Origin: Rossellomorea sp036867415
GTDB lineage: Bacteria > Bacillota > Bacilli > Bacillales > Bacillaceae_B
Assembly (NCBI RefSeq): GCF_036867415.1
Contig: NZ_JBAJHU010000003.1
Coordinates: forward strand, 124,001-188,000
Reading direction: 5' to 3'
Length of the DNA stretch: 64,000 nt
In this document: positions 1 to 8,035 of the stretch, in pieces
How the letters are laid out: each line of letters begins with the position of its first letter
How positions within the stretch are numbered: the first letter of the stretch is position 1
Position numbers and translations under genes: made by a program
The notes under the pieces: model-generated
What the model was told of the DNA's origin: nothing
What the model saw: only the letters and a program-made list of their open reading frames with translations
Databases searched by the model: none

Positions 1-635
1 TGTTTAGGATCATCCAATAATGTGATGAATGCTTTCTGATTTGCGTCGGATTTACTCATTTTCTTTAAGGGGTCCTGCAGTGACATGACGCGTGCACCGA
101 CTTTAGGGATTCTCACTTCCGGAACAGTAAAGATATCGTTGTATTTATTGTTGAAACGCTCAGCAAGGTTCCTTGTCAACTCGAGATGTTGTTTTTGGTC
201 TTCCCCCACAGGCACCAGATCTGTTTTATATAAAAGGATATCCGCAGCCATTAGCGGGGGATAGGTCAACAGCCCTGCAGATACTGCTTCTTTTCCGTGG
301 GATTTATCCTTGAACTGTGTCATTCTTTCGAGTTCACCTATATATGTAACACATTGCAGGATCCATCCTGCCTGTGCGTGAGCTGGCACCTCCGATTGAA
401 TGAACAGAGTGGATTTCTCCGGATCGATTCCGCAGGCGATATAAAGGGCTGCTAAGCTCTTTATGTTTTTGCGGAGTTCCGTTTTATCCTGCTGTACCGT
501 TATCGCATGCTGATCTACGACGCAGAAATAACAGTTATATTCATTTTGCAGCTCTGTAAACTGCTTCATTGCCCCGATGTAATTTCCGAGAGTAATTGTC
601 CCGCTTGGCTGAATTCCGCTAAAAATAGTCTTCAT
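1..635 (-). CDS. trpS: Tryptophan--tRNA ligase, 5' part only (cut by window edge)
   Basis: Class I aminoacyl-tRNA synthetase that charges tRNA-Trp in the cytoplasm. The visible N-terminal ~211 residues begin MKTIFSGIQPSG and carry the HIGH-type signature in the variant form near residues 10-20 (PSGTITLGNYIGA) and a KMSKS-type motif (KKMSKS) near residue 195. The family is usually ~330 residues, so about a third is missing beyond base 1. The start ATG at 635 is preceded by an AGGAGGA ribosome binding site. The gene follows a T-box leader whose specifier reads UGG, which fits tryptophan. Neighbouring opp genes give the same context as in B. subtilis. Confidence 0.96.
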   Translation of the reverse strand, partial: MKTIFSGIQPSGTITLGNYIGAMKQFTELQNEYNCYFCVVDQHAITVQQDKTELRKNIKSLAALYIACGIDPEKSTLFIQSEVPAHAQAGWILQCVTYIGELERMTQFKDKSHGKEAVSAGLLTYPPLMAADILLYKTDLVPVGEDQKQHLELTRNLAERFNNKYNDIFTVPEVRIPKVGARVMSLQDPLKKMSKSDANQKAFITLLDDPK

Positions 636-659
636 TGTTTATCCTCCTGTAAATACACA

Positions 660-940
660 AAATAAAAACCCACTCATCCTTATAATATAGGGACGAATGG
701 GATAAGTTCCGCGGTGCCACCCTAAGTACTCAATAAAAAGTGAGTCAGCTTAGTCCACACACTCGGTATGGAACCTCTGTAACGTGAGGTGAATACGTTA
801 TCCGCTACTGTATTCTTCACAAATAAGGCTCGGAAGTCCATTCCCTAAATGGTGATTGCTTGTTCACACCAGCCACAAGCTCTCTTTGAATCATTCCACA
901 TAGCTACTACTCTTCGTCAGCACCAAGGTATATTGGTAAC
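660..940 (-). promoter_or_regulatory. T-box riboswitch of trpS (Trp specifier)
   Basis: On the minus strand the leader holds the conserved T-box core GGGTGGCACCGCGG (within 707-722), which forms the antiterminator with uncharged tRNA. It is followed by a terminator hairpin with arms around 668-680 and 689-700 and a U-rich tail. In Stem I a UGG codon lies at 838-840, in the usual specifier-loop context (AATGGAC). Low charged tRNA-Trp should allow read-through into trpS. Confidence 0.95.
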
Positions 941-943
941 TTT

Positions 944-972
944 ATTATATTGAATTAGCAGTGCTAATTCAA
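944..972 (-). promoter_or_regulatory. trpS sigma-A promoter embedded in a perfect palindrome
   Basis: On the minus strand, -35 TTGAAT (972-967) and -10 TATAAT (949-944) are 17 bases apart. The -35 and whole spacer form a perfect inverted repeat at 950-972 with 11-base arms (TTGAATTAGCA and its complement) around one central base. The repeat also covers the stop codon of the upstream DUF3899 gene. Confidence 0.75.
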
Positions 973-1352
973 GTATAGATGATATAGGACAGGACCAGTG
1001 AAATGATGAGCATGGAACTTCCAATAATAAGAAGGGTACTGGTAATTTTAAATGATCGGATCACTGTGAATTCCTCGTGAGCATCCTTCGTTTCATCAAT
1101 ATCATCAAATTGTGAGAGGTATTTCCCTTGTACAGTGCTTCTGCGAAATCTCTTCAATGAATAGACGATTCCGTTAAAGAACCCCTTTTGAAAAATATAT
1201 AAGAAAGCACCAAGTACTAAATAGATCATTCCTGCGATAAATAGACTGTTGAGAAGGGAAATAATGAGCGGATTACCCTGAACGAGCGAATAAACCAGGG
1301 AAACGATAATAATGGCGACCGCAATCAAATAAATAGAAAGTGAACGTTTCAT
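969..1352 (-). CDS. DUF3899-type small membrane protein
   Basis: A 127-residue integral membrane protein with two hydrophobic segments near the N-terminus (about residues 6-24 and 30-54) and one at the C-terminus (about 103-126). Between them is a charged cytoplasmic loop with RFRRS and an acidic DDIDETKDAHEE stretch. The pattern and length match the DUF3899 family of Bacillales, whose function is unknown. It lies upstream of trpS on the same strand, and its stop codon falls inside the palindromic trpS promoter. An ACTCCTTT complement just upstream of the ATG gives an AAAGGAGT ribosome binding site. Confidence 0.8.
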   Translation of the reverse strand: MKRSLSIYLIAVAIIIVSLVYSLVQGNPLIISLLNSLFIAGMIYLVLGAFLYIFQKGFFNGIVYSLKRFRRSTVQGKYLSQFDDIDETKDAHEEFTVIRSFKITSTLLIIGSSMLIISLVLSYIIYT

Positions 1353-1844
1353 AATACTCCTTTATCCATTTTACAGGCTTGTTGAAATGAGGCTGGTGAA
1401 AATAGTATGTCCATTATAAAACCAAACAACAAGTGTCATTTAAGCCTTTTAATAAGAAGTATACAGGAACAGGCCTATACATTTCAATTGCATTTAATAT
1501 ATATACATCACCTTGAGTGCTGTTCAATCCAAGAAGACAATCTTCCTTGATTTGTGTACAACATTGGGGATAGTAGAATTCTTCACCTGCATATATAACT
1601 GTAATATTTGTTGCCGAGTAAATAAAGAAACATCATAATTTATAAATATAATAGTAGAAACTCTCAATCTATTTATGATTAAGATGCAAATATTAACTCA
1701 GGAAATAAAAGAAAGCGTTTCATTGTAACAATTGTAATAGGACGAACACCCTAAAAAACTGGTGATAAACCTTATTATATCAATGTTTTAGCACCTATTT
1801 ACCTAGTAATCTGATAATTTTGCAAAAAAACTGTTAAATTAATA

Positions 1845-1872
1845 TTGCAAAAATTTCTCTATCATGTATAAT
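1845..1872 (+). promoter_or_regulatory. oppA sigma-A promoter
   Basis: -35 TTGCAA (1845-1850) and -10 TATAAT (1867-1872) are separated by 16 bases, 68 bases ahead of the oppA start. Confidence 0.7.
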
Positions 1873-1880
1873 AAGTAACA

Positions 1881-1895
1881 AATCTTCTGAAAATT
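1881..1895 (+). promoter_or_regulatory. CodY-box candidate at oppA
   Basis: AATCTTCTGAAAATT matches the CodY consensus AATTTTCWGAAAATT at 14 of 15 positions. It lies just downstream of the -10 element, where CodY binding would block transcription. Peptide permeases are established CodY targets in Gram-positive bacteria. Confidence 0.75.
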
Positions 1896-1939
1896 AGAAG
1901 ATAAATAAATATGAGATTTACGAGGAGGTCAATTTCAAG

Positions 1940-3589
1940 ATGAAGAAAAAGTTTTCATTCTTGCTGGTTCTTCTTCTGGCTCTAAGTACTTTCCTGGCTG
2001 CCTGTGGCGGCAATGAAGGTGCGGAAGGCGGAGAATCAGGCGACAACGGCGGAGATTCTGCTGAGAAAAAAGAACAGGTACTTAACCTGCTAGAGAGTGC
2101 TGAAATCCCATCAATGGACTCTACACTGGCTACTGACTCTGTTTCATTCAACGTAATGAACAACGTATTCGAAGGTCTTTACCGTTTAGGTGAGAACGAC
2201 GAAGCGAAGCCTGGTATGGCTGAAAGCATGGAGAAAAGTGAAGACGGTTTAACTTACACGTTCAAACTTCGCGATGCGAAATGGTCAAACGGAGATCCTG
2301 TTACTGCTGCCGACTTCGTATACGCTTGGCAAAAAGCTTTAAACCCTGACACTGGTGCAGAGTATGCGTACATCATGTACGATATCAAAAACGCTGCAAA
2401 AGTTAACGGTGGCGAACTACCGGTAGAAGAACTTGGTGTTAAAGCGGTTGATGAAAAAACGTTAGAAGTACAGCTTGAAGGTCCAGTACCTTACTTCGAA
2501 GCATTACTTTCATTCGCAACGTTCTATCCTCAAAACCAAAAATTCGTAGAAGCTCAAGGAGATCAATATGGTCTTGAAGCGGATACAGCAATCTATAACG
2601 GTCCATTCACACTTTCTGAGTGGAAGCATGAACAAAGCTTCAAATTATCCAAGAACGATAACTACTGGGATAAAGAAACTGTAGAATTAAAAGAAATTAA
2701 CTTCAACATCGTTAAGGATACTGCAACTGCGGTTAACCTTTACGAAACTGAAAAAGCGGACGTAACTGGCCTTTCAGCTGAATTCGTTGATAAGTACAAA
2801 GATGATCCGAACTTCAAAACACGCGCGGATACAGCTGTTTACTTCCTTCGTCTGAATCAGAAGAACGAAGTGATGGCTAATGTTAATGCCCGTAAAGCAA
2901 TTGATTCTGCTTATGACAAGCAAGGTATGGTTGACGTTCTTATGAACAACGGTTCCATCCCTGCTTACTATCTAGTACCAAAAGATTTCGTTTCTGGTCC
3001 AGACGGTGCTGAGTACCGTGAAACTGTAGGTGATTTCGGCGGTTATGATCCAGAAAAAGCCAAAGAATACTGGGCTAAAGCTAAAGAAGAGTTAGGTAAA
3101 GATACTTTTGAACTTGAACTATTAAACTATGACTCTGAAAGCTCTAAAAAAGTCGGAGAATTCATTAAAGAACAATTGGAAACGAACCTTGAAGGTTTAA
3201 CTGTTTCAATCAAAGCACAGCCGTTCAAGCAAAAGCTTGACCTTGAATCTAAAGGTCAATATGACTTCTCATTTGCTGGATGGGGTCCTGACTATCCAGA
3301 TCCGATGACATTTATTGACATGTTCGTTACGGATGGAGCGCATAACCAAATGGCTTACTCTAATCCAGAGTATGACAAGTTAGTTGAGCAAGCTAAGGGT
3401 GAATTGGCTAGCGATCCAGAAGCTCGCTGGCAAGCAATGATCGACGCAGAGAAGATTCTTTTCGAAGATCAAGCAATCAGCCCAATGTACCAAAATGGTA
3501 CTTCTTATCTAGAGCGTCCATATGTTAAAGGAATCCTTCGCCATTCATTTGGTGCAGATAATTCTTACAAGTGGGCTTCAGTTGAGTAA
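1940..3589 (+). CDS. oppA: Oligopeptide ABC transporter substrate-binding lipoprotein
   Basis: Extracellular lipid-anchored receptor that captures oligopeptides for the Opp permease. In Bacillus such permeases also import signalling peptides of the Phr type. The 549-residue protein has a lipoprotein signal peptide with lipobox LAAC and acylated Cys22, then a Gly/Glu/Ser-rich tether and an SBP_bac_5 fold (about residues 50-545). The start has an AGGAGG site. Codon use is more C/T-regular than neighbouring genes, typical of a highly expressed gene. It is followed by a strong hairpin before oppBCDF, which probably gives excess binding protein over permease. A CodY-like box precedes it. Confidence 0.96.
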   Translation: MKKKFSFLLVLLLALSTFLAACGGNEGAEGGESGDNGGDSAEKKEQVLNLLESAEIPSMDSTLATDSVSFNVMNNVFEGLYRLGENDEAKPGMAESMEKSEDGLTYTFKLRDAKWSNGDPVTAADFVYAWQKALNPDTGAEYAYIMYDIKNAAKVNGGELPVEELGVKAVDEKTLEVQLEGPVPYFEALLSFATFYPQNQKFVEAQGDQYGLEADTAIYNGPFTLSEWKHEQSFKLSKNDNYWDKETVELKEINFNIVKDTATAVNLYETEKADVTGLSAEFVDKYKDDPNFKTRADTAVYFLRLNQKNEVMANVNARKAIDSAYDKQGMVDVLMNNGSIPAYYLVPKDFVSGPDGAEYRETVGDFGGYDPEKAKEYWAKAKEELGKDTFELELLNYDSESSKKVGEFIKEQLETNLEGLTVSIKAQPFKQKLDLESKGQYDFSFAGWGPDYPDPMTFIDMFVTDGAHNQMAYSNPEYDKLVEQAKGELASDPEARWQAMIDAEKILFEDQAISPMYQNGTSYLERPYVKGILRHSFGADNSYKWASVE

Positions 3590-3616
3590 TTGACAGCTCA
3601 ATGACAAACCATAGAG

Positions 3617-3650
3617 GGAGAGTGTATGCATGTGCATACGCTCTCCTTTT
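3617..3650 (+). terminator. Partial terminator between oppA and oppB
   Basis: A 14-bp stem (GGAGAGTGTATGCA against its near-complement, one G-U pair) followed by TTTT. Its position suggests attenuation that keeps oppA more abundant than oppBCDF. Confidence 0.8.
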
Positions 3651-3760
3651 CCACTGATTGTCGAAAAAAATCTAAAGATTAAAAATAGATTGAAAATTTG
3701 TCGAATAACTATATAATGTATTATGTAATGAAAAAATAGACAAAAAAGGGGGGCTAAAGA

Positions 3761-4690
3761 ATGGTCAGATATACAATTCAACGACTCGTTTATATGATCA
3801 TCACTTTGCTTATCATTGCTACCGCTACTTTCTTTCTGATGAAGCTCCTGCCTGGATCTCCACTAACAAATCAAGAAAGGCTGTCTCCGGAACAACAACA
3901 AATCATTTTGGATAAATACGGTCTGAATGACCCGCTGCCCGTACAGTATGTAAAATACATGACTGGGCTGGCACAAGGTGATTTAGGTTTATCATTCCAA
4001 TACGATAACCGCCCGGTTACACAGATTATTGGAGACCGTATTGGACCTTCCGCACTTCTAGGATTCCAAGCTATGGTATTAGGCGCCATTTTAGGTATTT
4101 TAGTAGGGATCATTGCAGCCATCAAACATAACACATGGCTTGACTATGGTTCTACCATTCTCGCAGTACTGGGGATTTCCATACCGTCATTCGTATTTGC
4201 AGCGCTGCTGCAATATTACGTAGGGGTGAAACTTGAGTGGCTCCCTGTTGCACTGTGGGGAGAATACAAACATACCATCCTGCCTACATTGGCTCTGACG
4301 GTCGGTGTTGTGGCAACGATTGCACGTTTCATGCGTACCGAGATGCTCGAGATTTTAAATTCTGATTATATTTTACTGGCAAAGGCAAAAGGGATTTCTA
4401 AAGTCGGGACAGTGGTAAAGCATGCTGTGCGTAATGCCATGATCCCAATTGTAACGATTTTAGGACCAATGACTGTGGCAGTAATGACTGGATCACTCGT
4501 AGTTGAACGTATTTTTGCTGTTCCAGGTCTGGGTGAACAGTTTGTACTTTCAATTAATACGAACGACTACACCGTCATAATGGGTATCACATTATTCTTT
4601 AGTGTATTATTCATTGCGGTAATATTCCTGGTTGATATCCTGTATGGAATCATTGACCCACGTATTCGTTTGGCTGGAGGGAAGAAATAA
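3761..4690 (+). CDS. oppB: Oligopeptide ABC transporter permease OppB
   Basis: Inner-membrane permease subunit that pairs with OppC to form the oligopeptide channel. It is 309 residues long, with an N-terminal signal-anchor helix (about residues 9-30) and five further membrane segments. The cytoplasmic EAA loop (near AKAKGISKVGTVVKHAVRNA, about 207-226) contacts the ATPases. A GGGGGG-type ribosome binding site (AAAAAGGGGGG) precedes the ATG. The stop codon overlaps the start of oppC by one base (TAATG), which indicates translational coupling. Confidence 0.95.
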   Translation: MVRYTIQRLVYMIITLLIIATATFFLMKLLPGSPLTNQERLSPEQQQIILDKYGLNDPLPVQYVKYMTGLAQGDLGLSFQYDNRPVTQIIGDRIGPSALLGFQAMVLGAILGILVGIIAAIKHNTWLDYGSTILAVLGISIPSFVFAALLQYYVGVKLEWLPVALWGEYKHTILPTLALTVGVVATIARFMRTEMLEILNSDYILLAKAKGISKVGTVVKHAVRNAMIPIVTILGPMTVAVMTGSLVVERIFAVPGLGEQFVLSINTNDYTVIMGITLFFSVLFIAVIFLVDILYGIIDPRIRLAGGKK

Positions 4691-5715
4691 TGGAAACTAA
4701 CAAAAGTAAAATAGATCAGCTCAGTCCAGATCTCTTCCAGCAAAGAAAAGCAGGAGAAGATGAAGCTGAAAAAATCGAAAGACCAAGCCTGAACTTCTGG
4801 CAGGATGCCTGGATAAGGCTGCGTAAGAGTAAGGGTGCTATTGTAGGAATCATCATCACTGCGATTATTATGTTCTTTGCCATTTTTGGACCGAGCATGA
4901 ATGATCATAAATTCAGTGATCAAAATATACGCCATGCAAAGCTGCCTCCTAAAATTGAAGCGCTTTCAGGTATAAGCTGGCTTCCGTTTGACGGAAAAGA
5001 TGCAGATGGATTCGATGTCTATGAATCCAGACAAGTCGAAGTAAACTACTGGTTCGGTACTGATGACCTTGGACGGGACCTGTGGACAAGAACGTGGAGC
5101 GGAACGAGAATTTCCCTTTACATCGGTATTTTAGCAGCAATCATCGATTTCATCATCGGTATCTCTTACGGTGGGATTTCTGCGTATTATGGCGGTAGAG
5201 TCGATGATGTCATGCAGCGTATCATTGAAATTCTTGTGGGTATTCCAAACTTGATCGTCGTCATACTCTTCATCCTGATCTTTGAGCCGGGGATATTCTC
5301 GATCACGATGGCGATGGTCATAACCGGATGGACCGGGATGGCCAGGATTGTCCGCGGACAGGTGCTGCAATTGAAGAATCAGGAATTCGTCCTTGCTTCA
5401 CGTACGTTAGGGGCGAGCAGCAATCGATTAATCTTTAAACATTTATTGCCTAATGTTATGGGGCCTGTTATCATCACAACGATGTTTACAGTTCCTGCAG
5501 CGATTTATACTGAAGCATTCTTAAGCTTTATCGGATTAGGTATCGCACCGCCAAGAGCTTCTCTGGGGTCTCTAGTAAACGATGGATATAGATCAATTCA
5601 GTCATTTCCATACATGATGTTTGTTCCATCGGTTGTTATCTCATTGATTATCTTAAGTTTTAACCTGATGGCTGACGGACTTCGCGATGCGTTGGATCCG
5701 AAAATGCGTAAGTAA
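4690..5715 (+). CDS. oppC: Oligopeptide ABC transporter permease OppC
   Basis: Second permease subunit, 341 residues. The N-terminus is a ~40-residue hydrophilic cytoplasmic extension, followed by the first membrane helix (about 50-68). A large extracytoplasmic loop then leads to GTDDLGRDLWTR (about 125-136), typical of the OppC N-terminal domain. Five more helices follow, with an EAA loop near ASRTLGASSNRLIFKHLLPN. Its start overlaps the oppB stop by one base. OppB, OppC, OppD and OppF together make the ATP-driven peptide importer fed by OppA. Confidence 0.95.
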   Translation: METNKSKIDQLSPDLFQQRKAGEDEAEKIERPSLNFWQDAWIRLRKSKGAIVGIIITAIIMFFAIFGPSMNDHKFSDQNIRHAKLPPKIEALSGISWLPFDGKDADGFDVYESRQVEVNYWFGTDDLGRDLWTRTWSGTRISLYIGILAAIIDFIIGISYGGISAYYGGRVDDVMQRIIEILVGIPNLIVVILFILIFEPGIFSITMAMVITGWTGMARIVRGQVLQLKNQEFVLASRTLGASSNRLIFKHLLPNVMGPVIITTMFTVPAAIYTEAFLSFIGLGIAPPRASLGSLVNDGYRSIQSFPYMMFVPSVVISLIILSFNLMADGLRDALDPKMRK

Positions 5716-5735
5716 TGGAAGGGAGATAAAATAAA

Positions 5736-6809
5736 ATGTCAAAAAGAATATTAGAAGTGAACAATTTACATGTCTCCTTCAATACGCATGGGGGAGAAGT
5801 CAAAGCTGTACGCGGTGTGGATTTCCATTTGGATAAAGGAGAAACTCTGGCTATCGTAGGAGAATCCGGTTCCGGGAAATCTGTTACTACAAAAGCTTTG
5901 ATGAGACTCATTCCGAATCCTCCCGGCTTCATTAAAGGCGGAGAAATACATTTCGAAGGCAAAGACCTTGCAAAACTGCCTGAAAAGCAGATGGAAAAAA
6001 TTCGCGGAAAAGATATTTCGATGATCTTCCAGGATCCGATGACATCACTGAATCCGACAATGACAATCGGGAAACAAATCATGGAACCGCTTGTCAAACA
6101 CCAGAACATGAATAAGAACGATGCACGAAAACGAGCTATCGAACTGTTGAAACTAGTTGGACTTCCTAGTCCTGAAACACGCTTTAAACAGTATCCCCAC
6201 CAATTCTCTGGTGGTCAGCGCCAGCGTGTCGTCATTGCGATCGCTTTAGCGTGCAATCCGAAAATTCTGATTGCGGATGAGCCGACAACAGCACTTGACG
6301 TAACAATTCAAGCACAGATTCTTGAATTGATGAAAGATCTGCAAACAAAGATCGAGACATCAATCATTTTCATCACCCATGACCTTGGGGTTGTTGCAAA
6401 TGTGGCTGATCGTGTAGCGGTTATGTATGGCGGCCAGATCGTGGAGTCAGGGACTGTGGATGAAATATTTTATGACCCGCGCCACCCGTATACCTGGGGA
6501 CTCATCGGTTCGATGCCTACCACGGATACAGAAGGTGAAGCAGAGCTGGTGGCCATTCCGGGCACGCCTCCTGACTTGTTGAATCCTCCTAAGGGAGATG
6601 CATTCGCTCTTAGAAGTGAGTACGCAATGAAGATCGATTTCGAACAAGAACCGCCTTACTATAAAGTTTCTGATACACATTTTGTGAAATCATGGTTAAT
6701 GCATCCAAGTGCTCCTCAGGTTGAGCCGCCTGAAGCAGTTAAAGTAAGACATAGAAAAATGCCGTCTAACTACGCTGAGCCGGTTTTAGTTGAGGGGGTA
6801 CGTGCATAA
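5736..6809 (+). CDS. oppD: Oligopeptide ABC transporter ATP-binding protein OppD
   Basis: Cytoplasmic ATPase of the Opp importer, 357 residues. Visible motifs are Walker A GESGSGKS (42-49), ABC signature SGGQRQR, Walker B ILIADEPTTALD, and the H-loop THDLG. The C-terminal oligopeptide/dipeptide transporter extension after about residue 240 is present. Some OppD proteins carry a Cys-rich [4Fe-4S] site there, but I do not see that Cys cluster. It begins 20 bases after oppC behind GGGAGA and overlaps oppF by one base. Confidence 0.95.
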   Translation: MSKRILEVNNLHVSFNTHGGEVKAVRGVDFHLDKGETLAIVGESGSGKSVTTKALMRLIPNPPGFIKGGEIHFEGKDLAKLPEKQMEKIRGKDISMIFQDPMTSLNPTMTIGKQIMEPLVKHQNMNKNDARKRAIELLKLVGLPSPETRFKQYPHQFSGGQRQRVVIAIALACNPKILIADEPTTALDVTIQAQILELMKDLQTKIETSIIFITHDLGVVANVADRVAVMYGGQIVESGTVDEIFYDPRHPYTWGLIGSMPTTDTEGEAELVAIPGTPPDLLNPPKGDAFALRSEYAMKIDFEQEPPYYKVSDTHFVKSWLMHPSAPQVEPPEAVKVRHRKMPSNYAEPVLVEGVRA

Positions 6810-7744
6810 TGGCTGAGAAATTATTGGAAATTAAGAATCTGAAACAATATTTTAACCCAGGAAAGCCGAATATGGTCAAAGCGGTTGATGATATCTCGTT
6901 TGATATTTACAAAGGCGAAACACTTGGACTGGTAGGAGAGTCGGGTTGTGGTAAATCCACTACAGGAAGGACCATCATTCGCCTTTATGACGCAACGGAC
7001 GGTCAGGTATTATTTAACGGCGATGATGTACATGGTAAGAAAAGCCGTTCTCAATTGAAGAAATTCAATCGTAAGATGCAGATGATCTTCCAGGATCCAT
7101 ATGCATCCTTGAATCCGCGCATGAAGGTTGCAGACATCATTGCGGAAGGGATCGATATTCACGGTCTGGCTTCTTCTAAAGAAGAACGCATTAGGAAGGT
7201 TCATGAACTACTTGAAACAGTAGGCTTGAATAAAGAGCATGCCGGTCGTTACCCGCATGAATTCTCTGGTGGTCAAAGGCAGCGTATCGGTATTGCCCGG
7301 GCACTGGCCGTCGATCCTGACTTCATCATTGCCGATGAACCGATTTCGGCGCTTGACGTGTCGATACAGGCACAGGTGGTAAACTTGATGCAGGAGCTTC
7401 AAAAAGAAAAAGGACTGACATACCTATTCATTGCTCACGATCTTTCGATGGTTAAATACATCAGTGACCGAATCGGAGTCATGTATTTCGGTAAGTTAGT
7501 GGAACTTGCTCCTAGTGATGCATTGTATAAGAACCCTCTTCACCCTTATACACAGTCATTACTGTCTGCTATCCCGCTTCCAGACCCTGAGTATGAGCGC
7601 ACACGCAGAAGAAAAGAATACGACCCTGCCGTTCACAATTATACGGAAGAAGATCAATTGGAAATGCGTGAAGTCGCACCTGGTCACTTTGTATACTGTT
7701 CCGAGAAAGAATTTACTCAATATCAAGCTCAATATAAAGGATAA
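6809..7744 (+). CDS. oppF: Oligopeptide ABC transporter ATP-binding protein OppF
   Basis: Second ATPase of the Opp heterodimer, 311 residues. It has Walker A GESGCGKS (43-50), signature SGGQRQRIGIARALA, Walker B FIIADEPISALD, H-loop AHDLS, and the conserved C-terminal region ending in a GHFVYC motif typical of OppF. It starts at the last base of the oppD stop (TAATG) and is the last gene of the operon. A strong terminator follows within ten bases of the stop. Confidence 0.95.
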   Translation: MAEKLLEIKNLKQYFNPGKPNMVKAVDDISFDIYKGETLGLVGESGCGKSTTGRTIIRLYDATDGQVLFNGDDVHGKKSRSQLKKFNRKMQMIFQDPYASLNPRMKVADIIAEGIDIHGLASSKEERIRKVHELLETVGLNKEHAGRYPHEFSGGQRQRIGIARALAVDPDFIIADEPISALDVSIQAQVVNLMQELQKEKGLTYLFIAHDLSMVKYISDRIGVMYFGKLVELAPSDALYKNPLHPYTQSLLSAIPLPDPEYERTRRRKEYDPAVHNYTEEDQLEMREVAPGHFVYCSEKEFTQYQAQYKG

Positions 7745-7752
7745 CAGTTGAG

Positions 7753-7780
7753 AAAGCTCCCTTGTTTGAGGGAGCTTTTT
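7753..7780 (+). terminator. Terminator of the opp operon
   Basis: 10-bp stem AAAGCTCCCT / AGGGAGCTTT with a six-base loop and a U-run, nine bases after the oppF stop. Confidence 0.92.
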
Positions 7781-8035
7781 ATATTGCTGTGCACGACACA
7801 CTAATACCCATGGATAACTGGATAAAACATCTTCTTTTTTTATCTGCTGTTCATATCTTAGTAATAGGTCAGTTCATCGCATTTGATTTTTTTATATCTG
7901 AGGAAAGATTTTTATTCACTCGCAAATTTCGATCATTTAGGTGTATATTCCCTTTTCTTTGAAGTTATTTCCTTGTTAAAATAGTACCAGTGTTACATTT
8001 TTTAGTAGATTTTGATTTTATTAGAGGAGAGGTTT

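Larger units (their letters stand above)
1353..1939. other. Intergenic region between divergent DUF3899 gene and oppA
   Basis: This AT-rich 587-base stretch has no convincing gene. It holds the divergent promoters. The right end contains the oppA promoter and a CodY-like box (separate entries). Near 1711-1721 there is an 11-base palindrome GAAAGCGTTTC that looks like a degenerate catabolite-responsive element but misses three of the 14 consensus positions, so I do not call it. Confidence 0.6.

Noticed and set aside
1709..1722. cre-like palindrome GAAAGCGTTTC upstream of oppA
   Set aside because: It misses three of 14 consensus positions and lies 130 bases before the promoter.
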